From NCBI GenBank assembly GCA_037355855.1, contig CM074764.1, positions 434,001 to 498,000 of the forward strand: a stretch of DNA of 64,000 nt, in the 5' to 3' direction. The first letter of the stretch is position 1. Each line of letters begins with the position of its first letter. The notes beneath the pieces are model-generated. The model made no database searches. It saw only the letters and a list, made by a program, of their open reading frames with translations, and was not told where the DNA came from. Shown here piece after piece: positions 20,633 to 32,228 of this stretch. The position numbers and the translations under genes were made by a program. This DNA comes from Pseudo-nitzschia pungens. Taxonomy: Eukaryota; Bacillariophyta; Bacillariophyceae; Bacillariales; Bacillariaceae.

Positions 20633-22516
20633 TCAAACCGCGGCGACATCAAATTTCTTGAGTTTCGCTTCCGTCGTCACCGGTCGTGGTGATGGTTTGG
20701 GTTGCGGTCCCCGGTACAGACTCCCGAACTTCTTCTCGTCGGCCAGAATGAGCTCTCGGATCAGGGCGTGGCGTTCTTTCACGTAGGTCCGGTTCTGGAA
20801 GTAGATCGGACGGTTCCCGCCCATGGTGAACATGTTGTTGTCGTTCACGTTCTTGTGGTTCTTGCGATCCTCCGGGGGCTCGAATCCATCCGGCAGCAGC
20901 TTGTTGGCGGTGTGGTACGGGTACCCGTCATGGGGCAATTTCCCCACCTCCGGCGGCGGTTCGTTCCCCAGCTCCCGGACGCACCGGACCAGCATGTCGA
21001 GATCGCCCTGGATCTTAGAGAGGATTTTGTTGCCGGCGTTCGACGTGGCGTGGCCGTACGTCTCGTACTTGTGGCGCAGGACGGACAAGTCCCGGAACCA
21101 GTTGTGGAAGTGGTAGGCCGTCCCGTAGACGGTCGTGTCGGACATGCCCGCCTTGTAGTCGCCGACGTAGTTGACGAGGTTGTCGCCGTTGCCGTTGACC
21201 TCCCGAATGTCCCGGCCGTCCCACAGCGGGTACCGGTCGTTCTCCATCACGTCCTGCGGGTACTTGTTGTAGTCGTGGGAGCCCCACGAGCCCTTGCGGT
21301 TCCCGGCGGCGATTTTTCGGGCCCCGCCGATGCGCTGGTTGCGGTCGGGGGTTGCCCGTCCGGTCGAATCGCCGACGCCCAGCACGCACTGGCCGGCGAT
21401 GAGGTCCGGGTGGAACCATTCCTGTTCCTTGATGCAGAGCGGAGAGCTCTCGAACTGCATCGTCGACAGGGCCATCTTGGGCGTCTGGCAGTTTGCGCGC
21501 TTGTCGGGATCGTGCCGGAGCTTGGGAAAGTCGCAGACCCTGAGGGCGTTGAGAAAATCCCGGCTCACCACCTCGTCCAGATCGGCCATGATGCCCACGT
21601 CCCAGGGAGCCATGCCCTTGTCGACCCAGATTTTCCAGATGAGGTTGCGCTGCTCGACCTCCCGGTCCATCCCTTCCAGATCGGGCTCGTCCTCCAGCCA
21701 GTAGTCGATGACCACCTCGGTCGTGTTGCGAAATCCAAAGAGCTCCGATTCGGTCAGCATCCTGGCAGTGCGCGAGCCGGGTCCGTAGTGCATCACCCGG
21801 GGCGTCGCGCCGTGCGTCGTGTTGGATTCCACCAGGGCAATCACGTTGTAGTGGTTGTAGACCTCCAGGGCGTGGGCCACCAAGACCTCGGGGTTTTCGT
21901 TGGCCAGCATGCTCCCGAAAAAGATGCGGCGCTCGTGCTTCCTTCGGATCTCCGGTGGGAGCACCGAGAGTCCGTACTGGGCGCACCGGGCCGTGTCGTC
22001 CATCCCGTGGTCGATGCGGTCCTGCTCGGCCTTGAAGAGGGGATCGACGGCAAAGCGGGGGACGGAGGGTTTCTTCTTCTTGTTGTTGTTGTCATTATTA
22101 TTATCATTGTTGTTGTTGTTGCTGCTGCCTTTCCCGCGGACTCCGTAGGAAACCAGCGGAGCATCCGGATTGACCCGCTGGAGCGTTTGGCCATCGTCTA
22201 TGTAAAAGACATTAGCGCCCGGACATCCCCCTCCCACTCCAAAGAGCCCGAGGCCCTGACGCTGGGTGACCTGGAAGAAACAGGCGATCGACAGAATCAG
22301 CAGCATCCATCGGAGACAGGCAATGGATTCCGACTTGTTGTTGTTGTTGGCCGCTCCATGATGTCCTTTGGTCCCCTTGCCGTCGTTATACGGATTGCTG
22401 CCGCCATTCGGGTTTGCTTCGTTGGTGCGACTCCTCATAGTGGTAGCGTCTGGCTTCACGGTGTAACGCGCTCTGTTTTCGAGTTTTGGAGGATTGACTC
22501 GATTCTTGTCTTCCAA
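20633..22516 (-). CDS. GT17-like glycosyltransferase, type II membrane protein
   Basis: A 627-residue protein with a cytosolic, Asn/Lys-rich N-terminus, one signal-anchor segment (CLRWMLLILSIACFFQV, about 67-83), a low-complexity stem (SSNNNNNDNNN, KKKK) and a lumenal domain. ERRIFFGSMLANEN, YNVIALVESNTTHG and WDVGIMADLDEVVSRDFL (about 308-325) are the signature of the family that includes beta-1,4-mannosyl-glycoprotein N-acetylglucosaminyltransferase (GT17); DLDE is the metal/nucleotide-sugar motif. It most likely acts in the Golgi on glycoproteins, but donor and acceptor cannot be read from sequence. MRSRTNEAN at residue 27 is an alternative start. A long antisense frame covers the gene and is taken as a codon-use artefact. 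Confidence 0.75.
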   Translation of the reverse strand: MEDKNRVNPPKLENRARYTVKPDATTMRSRTNEANPNGGSNPYNDGKGTKGHHGAANNNNKSESIACLRWMLLILSIACFFQVTQRQGLGLFGVGGGCPGANVFYIDDGQTLQRVNPDAPLVSYGVRGKGSSNNNNNDNNNDNNNKKKKPSVPRFAVDPLFKAEQDRIDHGMDDTARCAQYGLSVLPPEIRRKHERRIFFGSMLANENPEVLVAHALEVYNHYNVIALVESNTTHGATPRVMHYGPGSRTARMLTESELFGFRNTTEVVIDYWLEDEPDLEGMDREVEQRNLIWKIWVDKGMAPWDVGIMADLDEVVSRDFLNALRVCDFPKLRHDPDKRANCQTPKMALSTMQFESSPLCIKEQEWFHPDLIAGQCVLGVGDSTGRATPDRNQRIGGARKIAAGNRKGSWGSHDYNKYPQDVMENDRYPLWDGRDIREVNGNGDNLVNYVGDYKAGMSDTTVYGTAYHFHNWFRDLSVLRHKYETYGHATSNAGNKILSKIQGDLDMLVRCVRELGNEPPPEVGKLPHDGYPYHTANKLLPDGFEPPEDRKNHKNVNDNNMFTMGGNRPIYFQNRTYVKERHALIRELILADEKKFGSLYRGPQPKPSPRPVTTEAKLKKFDVAAV

Positions 22517-23710
22517 AAGGACACCGAACCAAGCCCGGCTTGAATTGAATGCCTTCTCTTTCGGAGCAACGTTGTCGTTCCGGTGTCGTTCCGGTATCGT
22601 ATCGGGTCGTAAACCTTACCCTATATGAGACTCTCGCGTGTTGTCGGGGGTGTTGCGGGATGTCTTTGTTGATCCTTTCCGGGATGTTCCCGAAGAAAAC
22701 TTTTTGGCGGACGTCGGTTGTCGTGTAAATCACGTACAGGTACAGTAATCTTGTTTGGAATTCATACGGTTATTGTACGGGTATTACCGTACGGTACCCG
22801 GTACGAGTTTTTTGGTGGCTCTGTTGATTGAGTGTTGCGTCACATAGCTCCTTAACGGATATGCGCGTCCAAACCTACCGTTCCGTAGTTTTTTGTTCGT
22901 TTGTTAGACTGTGAAAAGAAAAAATGCAACACTGGGCCTGGCCGTCTGACAGAAGACAAAAAACATTCCAACATACCGGTACCGGTACCTCTAAACGCAA
23001 TGCTGAAACACGATACGAATCATCGCGAACGGCGTTCGGAAAAAAGAGCCGGTGAACGAAACGGAAGCAGTAAAAGGTAAGGTTACGGTATGTTGGATGG
23101 TGAGCGTGCGCCCGCATATCTAGAAATATTTTTTTAAATATCTTTTCAATCATACCGGTACATACGAGTCAGAAAATGAGAAAAAGAAGTGGTGGTGTAC
23201 AAATTACACGTGCACTTCATGTTTTTAGGTATGAGATACCGCATCGTTTACATATGTAAGGTAAGGACGATCCAATGATGTGTAAAAAAACTCAAGACAG
23301 GAGAATTCAATCAAAATTCGCATCGCGTTGTTCGTTCACAGGCAGCTGGTGTTTTGGAGAACGTGTACAAGATCTCACTGTTTGCCGCACTTCGTACTGC
23401 AGTAGGTATTACAAACGAGAATGCTTCCTCGCGTGCATTCGAACACCACTCCCCGACCCAATTTACCCAAGTTTGTGAAGTCCCTTGGATAGTAACAGAA
23501 AGGACACACGAGCAACATACGAGCACCGGTACAAAGGGGAATCATAATTGTATGTACAGTACAATTCTTTGCGCGATGGAGCCGATCGATTCATGCCTCC
23601 GCCGTTGCCCGCTTCGCCCTAACGATGACTCACGGACAGCACTTCCGTCGTATTGGCCATCCGACGAGGACTGCACCGACTTTGCGAAAAGCAGAAAAAG
23701 AATTAACGCT
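22517..23710. other. Intergenic spacer
   Basis: No supported gene. ACCGGTACCGGTACC-type palindromes occur near 22974-22990, and TTACCGTACGGTACC near 22784. Confidence 0.55.
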
Positions 23711-23792
23711 CGACACCGGCAGGACTCGAACCTACGCGGGATAAACCCAATCGATTTCTAGTCGATCGCCTTAACCGCTCGGCCACGGTGTC
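23711..23792 (-). tRNA. tRNA-Ser(AGA)
   Basis: An 82-nt type II tRNA on the minus strand: acceptor GACACCG with CGGTGTC plus discriminator G, D arm TGGCCGAGCGGTTAAGGC, anticodon loop CTAGAAA giving AGA, a long variable arm (TGGGTTTATCCCGC) and T arm GTAGGTTCGAGTCCTGC. The long variable arm and G73 are serine identity features. No intron. Confidence 0.95.
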
Positions 23793-24082
23793 ATCTGCTG
23801 TGAAGAGCCACCACTTGCCTCTACTCTCTGTGCTGGTGTCGTACATCCCATCCCATCCCAAACTACCAAATCCCGTAAATACGCCACGGTGTGAAGTCCG
23901 AAGCAATAATCTGACTTGTTCCATACTATTGAGAAACGAACAATTTGATTGAACACACGACAAACAAGCGACGAGGTAATGGAGATGACCGGTTCTGATT
24001 GAAGTTAATTAAACCTTACCGTTTACCGTAGAAGAAAAATGGAGAAGACCGTCCGGATCAACCGTGGTGGGTGGAAGCAAAA

Positions 24083-24155
24083 TGGAGATTGCCGGAATCG
24101 AACCGGCGACCTTGTGCATGCTAAGCACACGCGCTGCCAACTGCGCCAAACCCCC
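24083..24155 (-). tRNA. tRNA-Ala(AGC)
   Basis: A 73-nt tRNA on the minus strand: acceptor GGGGGTT with AATCTCC (two G-T pairs) and discriminator A, D arm TGGCGCAGTTGGCAGCGC, anticodon loop CTTAGCA giving AGC, and T arm GCCGGTTCGATTCCGGC. The canonical alanine G3-U70 pair is present. It lies 290 bp from tRNA-Ser in the same orientation. Confidence 0.95.
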
Positions 24156-25737
24156 GTCCTGTCGGGTTACCGAGTCGTTTGGCATAGGAACGCCACTCAG
24201 ATTGCATACCGAAGGAGAGACAACAGCAGTTGAAATTACTTCGTTCTTCCAGTGGATAACTTACCGTAATTTACCGTAAGATTTTACGAACTGGCAACAA
24301 ATACGACAATCAATCTCGTCGTTCCTGGCCCGGTACTTTGTTCACTCGGCAGCGCCACGAATGCATCCATGTGCTTCGCTTCGCTTCGCCTCACTTCACT
24401 TCGATTCACATCCCCTTGGCAAACAGAAACGGAGCAACGACGAATGGATACCTTACCGATTCGGATCTGACAGGACTTGCGAGTCTGCCAACTTTATCAT
24501 AACAACATACTTCAGCGTACGAATGCATGTTATGAAACGCAAGACGTACTGATATTGTTTTTGAGAAAAAAATACTACTTGTACTACGAATACATTATTA
24601 CACGTACGTGTACGTGTAGTGTTTCTAACAAAAAATAATAATTAGGTCGACGACAGTTTATTGTTGAAATAGCCTTATTTCAGGAACCAGTCTTTGAGGG
24701 GTTTCGGGCCTATTCCTCGGTGGACGAAATAGAATGTGAAAGTAATTTATGTATACCGGTAGAGCTTTTCGCACACATGGAAAAAATAAGGAATACGAAT
24801 GAATCAATCCGATTACGAGTACGGGTAAGGCCTTATGGTATGTACTTACTGCAAGGAATCCACCGAACATTCGCGAAGCGACGGACGAGGTCGGCCTTGT
24901 TCTATCATACTATCCCACTCAAACTCATAGTATCAAAAGCAGTACTAGGTTTGGCGATCAATGAATGGATGGATGAATGGATGATTCATTCATTCAGTCC
25001 TTCACTTTGTTGAGGCAAGGCACGGGACGGCAAGCCTGCCATGCATGCGTGCGTGTGTTTTAAAATTACTGTATAGTATAAATTGCCTTCACAGTGCTAT
25101 ACGGTACCGGTAGTATCATTTTTCTGCGGATAGAAGATTCCACAACACCGAGAGACCGCAAACGGACCCAAGACCGACACCGCACGCACTCGACCTCGAC
25201 CTCGACCTCGGACTCGCGTGTGAGTGTCCCCCCCCTCTCTCAACGGAACCCCACGCGAGAAGTTACCCTCCGATGGTTGGTGGTGGTGTTGCTCGTTGCG
25301 ACCATCTCGGATCGATTCGAATCGATTCGAGTCGATTGGAGTCGATTGGGATCTACTCTATTTGATCCACCCGATCGAATGTACGATTCCAGTCGATCCA
25401 ATCCTATCCAATCCTATCGAATCCATTCAATCAACAATCGATCAATCCCATCCGATCCACCAACCATTTCAATTCCTCTCCCGTTCCGCTGAATGCCGAT
25501 CGATCCGATCAGCGAATATCCAAACCTCAACAAGCTTGCTTCTCGACGAAAGTCTCCCGCAACGAATGAATCTCTCTCTCGAAACCAAAACCAAAATCAA
25601 ATCATCGATCCTCAAATCCTTTCCGTGGTCTCACAATCCAATCCTTGGGAACGGATCCGAAACATCGTGCCAACCACAATCCAACCAACCAACCAACCAA
25701 TCAATCAAAGTTCTATCACTATAGAATTACTTCCACT
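24156..25737. other. Intergenic spacer and CT-rich leader of the next gene
   Basis: No supported gene before 25738. From about 25190 there are CGACCT repeats, then many GATTCGAATCGATTCGA-type words (25310-25450), then AACCAACCAACC and ATCAATCA leaders typical of 5' untranslated regions in this window. Confidence 0.5.
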
Positions 25738-27396
25738 ATGCCATCCCCCATCGCTACCACCAAAAACAGGAAGAACCAGACAGCGACGATTCCGATCCTT
25801 CGTTCCCAGAGCGAAGGCAGCCTACAGGACACCACCCTTCCGTCTGCTTCTCGGAAGGATTCTTCTGCTTCCGCTTCTTGCTCTGCTTCTCAAGATCAAA
25901 ATCAAGATCAAGATCAAACTCAACATCACCATCACCATCACCATCGCCAGCAGCAAGAAGCGATCTGTAACGCAATCCAGGACGGTCTTTCCAACGAGCT
26001 GGAACTCCTCCGGCAGCCGCAACTGATCTCCCTCTTTGGCAACACCAAACCCGACTTCGAACCCACACTGGCGTCCGAAACGACGCCGACTCCGACGCCG
26101 ACATCGACATTGACACCAGCGAACTCGTTGCGTTCGCCGGGTCCTCCTTTTGCCCTGCTCAATCACAATCACAATCACGATCACGATCACGATCACGATC
26201 ACGATCACAACCCCGCGACCGACGACGAGAAGGAACCGATCCTTCGCGGTTCCGACGAAGATTCCAACACGAACGCGAGCGCGAGACCGAGCCCCAGCAC
26301 GGTAGCGATTGGCAACCCTGCCGGTACCACCACGAGCGCACATTCCAGTTCCAATTCCAATTCCAGTTCCAATTCCAATTCCGACACTCTTCCTCGCCTC
26401 CCCTCCGTGGACTGGACCACGACGCTCGCCACGGCAGAGCTCACCGAGAAGCAGAAGCAGTCTCAGTCCTGCCAACGAAGCGATGCGAGCGGCATCCCGA
26501 GCGAGACAAGCACGGAAGGACTGGTCCGGGAGATTGCCGGAGGCTGGCTGCGCGTCCTCCGGCAGCTGGACGCAATCGATCGCGCCCGGAACGACAAGAG
26601 TGTCGACAAGGATATCGACATCGATCGGATCCTCCACCGGTTCCGCTCTCAGATCTTCCGCCGTTTGTTCGCTCTGGTGCGCGGATGGGTCCGGAGTGGC
26701 CGCGCCAGCGCTGTCCGTGCGGGAGTGCGAGTGCGAGTGCGAGTGCGAGTGCGAGTGCGAGTGCGAATCGCCCTGGAACTGGCCCGGACCGTCCTGGGCG
26801 AGGCCGGGAACACCATGACCCAGCCGGAAGGGAGCGCCGCGCTGCAAGGCGACCGCGGCAGGGTCCAGAACGAAAGCAACCACGAAACCCGAGACGACGC
26901 ATTCGAACCGCTGCGCTGCTACGGTCGGTTCACGGTCCTGATCGCCGAGTGCTGCGAGTACCTGGGCGAGAAGGAATCGGCGTGGCTGGCCTACAACAGC
27001 CTGCGGATCCTGGAGGAAACACGACTCCCACAGCAAAGGGCGAGCGGACTCGGCTCCCCCGACGGTGCGGACCCCCGATCCGAAGCCACCTCGTCGTTGC
27101 CCCCGACAAATGAGGGAGTTCCAACCCCAGCCAACACCCCCGTGGCCAAGCGGACCAAGTGCCTCGGCGTCAACGCCGGACTCGGTGCGGGGCGAGAAGA
27201 CCAAGCCGGGGGCTGGGTGGAAACTCGCGCGGCGATTCGGAACACCCGCGGCGCCTCCGAGACGATGGTGTCGCGGTGGTTTCCTTCGGGGGGCGGCAGC
27301 GCGCTCGGAACCGACCTGGTTCCGGCCGGGAGCCTCGAGGAACGCATCGCTCGCTGCAGCGGCGAGGCCGTCGAGCGATCGAAGGGTCGCTATTAA
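25738..27396 (+). CDS. Low-complexity protein of unknown function
   Basis: A 552-residue frame from MPSPIATTK; an in-frame upstream ATG at 25645 adds 31 residues that read as leader sequence. The first half is low complexity: HHHHHHH (about 67-73), a HNHNHDHD track, an SNSNSSSNSNS track and PTPTPT. The folded-looking part is about 265-370 (GWLRVLRQLDAIDRARN, IDRILHRFRSQIFRRLFALVRGWV) and about 405-445 (CYGRFTVLIAECCEYLGEKESAWLAYNSLRILEE), which is helical and resembles a TPR-like pair without a clear match. Between them a (GAGTGC)n repeat encodes alternating Val-Arg. A long antisense frame overlaps almost all of it; the plus strand is preferred because of the CT-rich leader and the helical blocks. 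The function is unknown. Confidence 0.55.
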   Translation: MPSPIATTKNRKNQTATIPILRSQSEGSLQDTTLPSASRKDSSASASCSASQDQNQDQDQTQHHHHHHHRQQQEAICNAIQDGLSNELELLRQPQLISLFGNTKPDFEPTLASETTPTPTPTSTLTPANSLRSPGPPFALLNHNHNHDHDHDHDHDHNPATDDEKEPILRGSDEDSNTNASARPSPSTVAIGNPAGTTTSAHSSSNSNSSSNSNSDTLPRLPSVDWTTTLATAELTEKQKQSQSCQRSDASGIPSETSTEGLVREIAGGWLRVLRQLDAIDRARNDKSVDKDIDIDRILHRFRSQIFRRLFALVRGWVRSGRASAVRAGVRVRVRVRVRVRVRIALELARTVLGEAGNTMTQPEGSAALQGDRGRVQNESNHETRDDAFEPLRCYGRFTVLIAECCEYLGEKESAWLAYNSLRILEETRLPQQRASGLGSPDGADPRSEATSSLPPTNEGVPTPANTPVAKRTKCLGVNAGLGAGREDQAGGWVETRAAIRNTRGASETMVSRWFPSGGGSALGTDLVPAGSLEERIARCSGEAVERSKGRY

Positions 27397-28802
27397 GGAA
27401 GGAAAGAAAGAAGGAAAGAAGGAAGGAAGGAAATCCCCGCACGGAGAGTCTTGTCCTTGCTTTGTCGTTCCGCTGTGGCTGGCTGGTTCGGGGTCGCACT
27501 TTGCACCAATCAATCGTCAATCAATCAATAAATCTTTCATCCGCTACTCATTGGCAGGAACAATCCACGATGTCGAGCTAGCGGGCAAGAAGGTAGATAT
27601 ATTCATACACACTGATATTCCTTTAGACCGTTGCTTTGCATGCTGTAGCGCGGCCTACAAACTACAAAGCAATGGAAACAAGCCTTGCCAGAGGGAGGTA
27701 GGAATGGTTGGTAATTGTTTGTTCCGATGCTGTCCGCTGCGGACATATCCGGGGAGATTCGACTCGATTCGACTGCCAAAACACCAAATCGCAACACATT
27801 CCACCACATCTACATTCCACATCCACGACAGCATCTGCTATCATCACGGCTGGAAACAGCCCGCCATATGCCGACGCTTTTCTGGTTCCGATCCAAAACG
27901 ACACAGTAACTCATTCAAAACTTGGAATTACTATGAAACTACTAGTAGTAGTACTGTTGAGATGTTGTGGTTTTTAGTAGTATAACTAGTACTACTAGTA
28001 GTAAGATTTAGTACTCGTTCGCATTTCACACTACCGACCTTGGATTTAGTACATCATACTGGTAATTCATCAAAATATGTGCGGACGGCAAGCTTGTTTC
28101 GACGAGAACTCTGATGTCACGGTCTCATCGTTTTTGTCACTCCGTTGGTCAACGGCGAAAAAAAACTTCATCATGCATGAGTCATCCGAACCCGATTACG
28201 CATTCCATACCACCTAAAAACGCAGTACAGTGAGTACTGGACGGAGTATGGAACACCTCATCTGTTCCCTAAGTGTGACTGTAACAGTGACAGTGATACT
28301 GACATGGGTTCGCCATTCCGTCAACAACATTCCCAGGTTTTTCACTTGCGAGGATGATGATGATGATTCATTCGATTTTGATTCATTCGATTTTGATTCA
28401 TTCCACACCCACTAAGGATCAAAATTACCATGAAGACCGTACGGTAAGGTAATTAACGGTACGTAAGGTACTTCTGATTTTTTCGTGATAGCAAAATATT
28501 TTTTGGTATCTTCATGAGATATCTGGCATGTCAGGGATGGGTAGGTCGTTTTCCCTAATAGAATTTGTTTGGACGAAACAACGGGTAACCGAGAACACTT
28601 CACGAGTACCCTACAGCTAGCGTTCTCTTGTGGTCTTCGCTCAAACATGACGTAAAATAAATAATAATAAGTACTTCGTATATCTCAAGGATTTCCTACC
28701 AAAGTACAAAAGTATTTCACTATTCGTTCGTGGTTTCATCATTGATCGAGAAGATACCTCCCAATTTATCACTCCGTTGCATCCATCGATCAGTCCAATA
28801 GC
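27397..28802. other. Intergenic spacer
   Basis: A GGAA/GAAA purine tract follows the stop (27398-27440). ACTACTAGTAGTAGTAC words occur near 27940 and 27985, and a GATTCATTCGATTTTG triplicate near 28365-28400. No supported gene. Confidence 0.55.
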
Positions 28803-31472
28803 ATGACAGAAGCAGAAGTTGTTGATACGAAATGTCCGATAGACGAATCGATCGAGACGATAGATGCTCCCAATCCTCGTCAACTCCATCATGTTCAATG
28901 GGTCGACTGCAACACAAATGACATTGATTTTTCTCACGACAAATACAGCATCGGCGACACCAAAGAGACTCTAGGTACCGACGAGGCAAGCAACAGCAAC
29001 CCTCCATCCTCTCCCAACGATGACAAAATGCGTCAAACAATGGAACAGCCCACGTTGCCCTCCAATACCGGCAACAATCCTTCGGGTGCTGCTCGTGGTC
29101 CCTTGTTTTCCATCTTGAGCGGCATGCGCAAGGACCTGAGGGCCCGCATTCCACTGTATTCGGATGACTGGAAACTCCCGACCGGAACAGCGAGTTCGTT
29201 GTTCAAGGTGGTCAACGCGACAATTTTTTCGTTTGTGGTTCAGCTCATCCCCGCTCTTATTTTTGCCGAGCTCTTGGACAAGACGACCGAGGGATCTCTG
29301 AGTGTGGTCGAGACCCTGCTGTCGGCGGGCATCATTGGGATCATTTACGCGATCCTTTCCGGACAACCATTGGTATTGGTGGGCATAACCGGGTGCGTTG
29401 CGTTGCGTTGCGTTGCGTTGTGTGTGCTTCGTGTTGGATCGAGTTGGTATGTTCTCCCTGCGTTTGGCTCTTCTTTGAGCCGCACCTATCCGACAATGCT
29501 CCAAGCAGTACAGAAGATACTTCTACAAGTCTGAGATTCCTCGAAACTTACGGAGAATCGCGAAAGTCTCCCTAATTCTTGTTTGCTATCAGCGCATTAC
29601 TCGATTCACATGGCATCATCTCATCTAAATCGCACATTCAAACATTTTCATTCTATCGGCATACGTTTACATTGGCACTAAACCAACTACAAAAAAAGAC
29701 CCGTGGCAATATTGTTGGGTACTTCATTTCGGTTAGCAGACCAATTTAATTCGGAGTATTGGCCATTTTTTTGGTGGCTATGCATCTGGACATCAATCCT
29801 GCATCTGCTAACGGCTATGGTTGGGTGAGTGTTGGATTTTCCCGTCGGAAACCAGAGGCTGTCTGTTATTCGGCTTCGCTTTTCTGAATGTTGTAACGGT
29901 TGATGGTTGGGTTCTCTTCGTACTACCTAACCTCAGCAGCTCAAACTCATTCCAATTAACTCCTCGTTTCTTATTGCATACGGCGGGATTCCGTTGTTGC
30001 TCAATAGACTCGTCAACGTCGTTTGGACTATCACACCCTTCACGACCCAAATATTTGAATTCTTCATTGCAGCGACCTTTATTTTCGAGAGCATTCGGGA
30101 CTTGTTCGAGCCGCTGCAATTGAGTTATTCCACAGATGCATTTATTTCGAATACTACTCCCAGCAGTAGCTCTGCTGCGGAAGCGGCGGGCAGGGGACTG
30201 GCGTCTGTCGAGGAAGAAACCAGCTACATTAGCCCAGAATTGGAACGATCGGCTGCCTATGCCGGATTGCTCATCGGCATCGGGACATTTTACCTTTGCT
30301 GGACTTTACATTTTGCAGAAACTTGGATGTCCTTCAACAGCCCCATCCGAACCTTTTTGGCCTCGTACAACATGATGATTTCCCTCGTCATCATGACGGG
30401 ATTGAGCTACGTGCCCGGGGTCGACCAGAGCGTTGACAAGGTTCAAGCTGACGGGCGCATTGTTACTCTGGGTGGCCTGGAGCGAGTGCATGTGGTGGTC
30501 CCGTGGGACTGGCAGCCCACCGCAGATCGGCCTTGGGTGGTCAACCCACTCGACGGGATTACCCTCAAGGGTGTCTTCGGGGCACTCTTCCCGGCTCTCA
30601 TGCTATACCTGTTATTTTTCATCGACCACAACATAAGCAGTATTCTGACACAATCCCCAAAGTATAATTTGACAAAGCCTCCGGCATACCACTGGGACTT
30701 TTTTGTGTTGGGTCTAACTATTATTCCCTGCGGAATTCTAGGACTCCCACCCGGCAGCGGTCTGATCCCACAGGCACCCCTCCACACGCGAGCATTGTGT
30801 ACCCGAAAGTACGAGATTTTGCATGGCCGGCAGCACGAGGTCTTTTTCGATTGCGAGGAGCAGCGGTGGTCCGCCCTCATCCAGGCGGCCCTCATGTTTG
30901 CTGCACTCGGCGTCACCAGGGTAATCTCATGGATCCCCGTTGGATGTCTTTTCGGGATCTTTTTGTACCTAGGAGTTGGTGCCATGCACGGGAACGAGAT
31001 ATGGGAACGGATCACTCTGATGGTGGTTGGTCCCGAATCCAGGCCCCAAATCCCGGTGGTGAAACACGTGTCCAAATGGACGACCGTAGTGGCCTACACT
31101 TTCATTCAGGTCGTCCTAGCGGTTCTCACCTTTGCTATCGCCCAATTCGTTTCTTGGGGATACATCTTTCCAGCACTTATTGCTGGCTTCGTTCCCGTCA
31201 GGTCCTTTCTGGTGACTCGGCTCTTTTACGAGAGCGATTTGAAATACCTCGATCCCGTCGATGAGACCGACGACGATTACATCGCCGAACTCATTGACTA
31301 CGAGGAATCTCAGCACCCCAAGCAGATTTCCGAATTCGGACTTGGTCTGTCCGAATTCCGCATCGGAAACGTTCCTCACGATCCGGACGAATATTATCAG
31401 CGGCATCCTGAGTACCAGGTGTCCGAGCACTCAGCAGATGACAATCACAGCCTTCAAAGTTCTCCGTTTTAG
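28803..31472 (+). CDS. SLC4-family anion (bicarbonate/borate) transporter, three exons
   Basis: Spliced gene: exon 1 28803-29392, exon 2 29699-29824, exon 3 30008-31472; the join gives 726 residues in frame. Introns are GT-AG (GG/GTGCGT...AAAAG/A; GG/GTGAGT...AATAG/A). Signature stretches are SGQPLVLVGITGPVA across intron 1, exon 2 WPFFWWLCIWTSILHLLTAM, QIFEFFIAATFIFESIRDL, LGLPPGSGLIPQAPLHTRAL and WIPVGCLFGIFLYLGVGAM. About 10-14 membrane segments follow a polar N-terminus of about 130 residues. SLC4 members move bicarbonate in algal carbon concentration, or borate in the plant/fungal BOR branch; the PP-SGLIPQAPLHT wording is close to BOR proteins, so the substrate is open. The acidic C-terminal tail (DETDDDYIAELIDYEE) is probably cytosolic. 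Confidence 0.9.
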
Positions 31473-32228
31473 AATACACGCGTTGACGTGCACAGACATA
31501 CGCACAACATGTCGACCAAGCCTTCGATGGGTGCTATCCCAAACGTATATTTTCAAGGGCCAAAAGTTCTTATAGTTTTAGATACCTCATGATTGAATCC
31601 AGAAATGGATCCAAATAGTTTTTCAAAGTTTTGGTTTTGTGATTGTATGCGGTGGAGAACCATTCGATTTCTTCCAGAGTACCATACTTGTACTTGTAGT
31701 CGTAGCTCAATAATTGTTTCCATTTTGTATCCACCACTCATCACTTTCGACAATATCCGCTCTGCTCTTTCCAAAATCCATTTCTTTGGAGTGCATCTCA
31801 CCCTCGAGGTGAAGTGACATGCGACAAACTTGATAAGGCTAATCGAAAGCTTGGTGGCATTCAACACTCAGTTGTACTGTGCGAATTTTTTGTTTGACGC
31901 ATACTTACGCCATGTGTTCGGGTCACTCCGAAATGACACCGAAAGTGCGCGGGATTGTGATGCGAAATATTAAAATCACTTTCCATTTCCTCAACCGGTC
32001 CAATCGTTCGACAACTGGGGTTGAATTTCGTGGAGTTTGGATGCTGGGAATAAGTTAGTTCCGTTTCGAAGCCTTTGTTGCCTGTCTTTTTGTGCGCACA
32101 GCACAGCAACGAAGACACAATCAATCAAAACAAAAAACAAAACAGCCGCTGGATTATATGTTAGTCCTGGACTGACTTTGAATTGTGCTGTCTTGCGTCT
32201 TTTTGGGTTTCTCTCTAGCTTTCGTTCT
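31473..32228. other. Spacer between SLC4 and the interrupted DUF6824 gene
   Basis: Convergent 3' flanks. A 104-residue minus-strand frame (31553-31867) has a mixed, protein-like composition but no recognisable domain, so it is not called as a gene. Confidence 0.5.

Noticed and set aside
20702..22543. A 613-codon plus-strand frame antisense to the glycosyltransferase gene.
   Set aside because: Val/Pro/Arg-rich wording without domains; it mirrors the codon bias of the minus-strand gene, which has clear catalytic and membrane motifs.
25920..26220. Possible CRISPR-like or regularly spaced array, because of many short repeats in this area.
   Set aside because: The repeats are contiguous triplet and hexamer microsatellites without spacers, and the genome is eukaryotic.
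25822..27513. A 563-codon minus-strand frame antisense to the low-complexity gene.
   Set aside because: It is dominated by SHSHSH and VIVIVI tracks that are simple-repeat translations. The plus strand has a leader and helical blocks. Not fully excluded, hence the moderate confidence for the plus-strand gene.
31553..31867. A 104-codon minus-strand frame (TPKKWILERAERILSKV).
   Set aside because: Composition is plausible but there is no domain, no clear leader and no partner exon, so it is left within the spacer.
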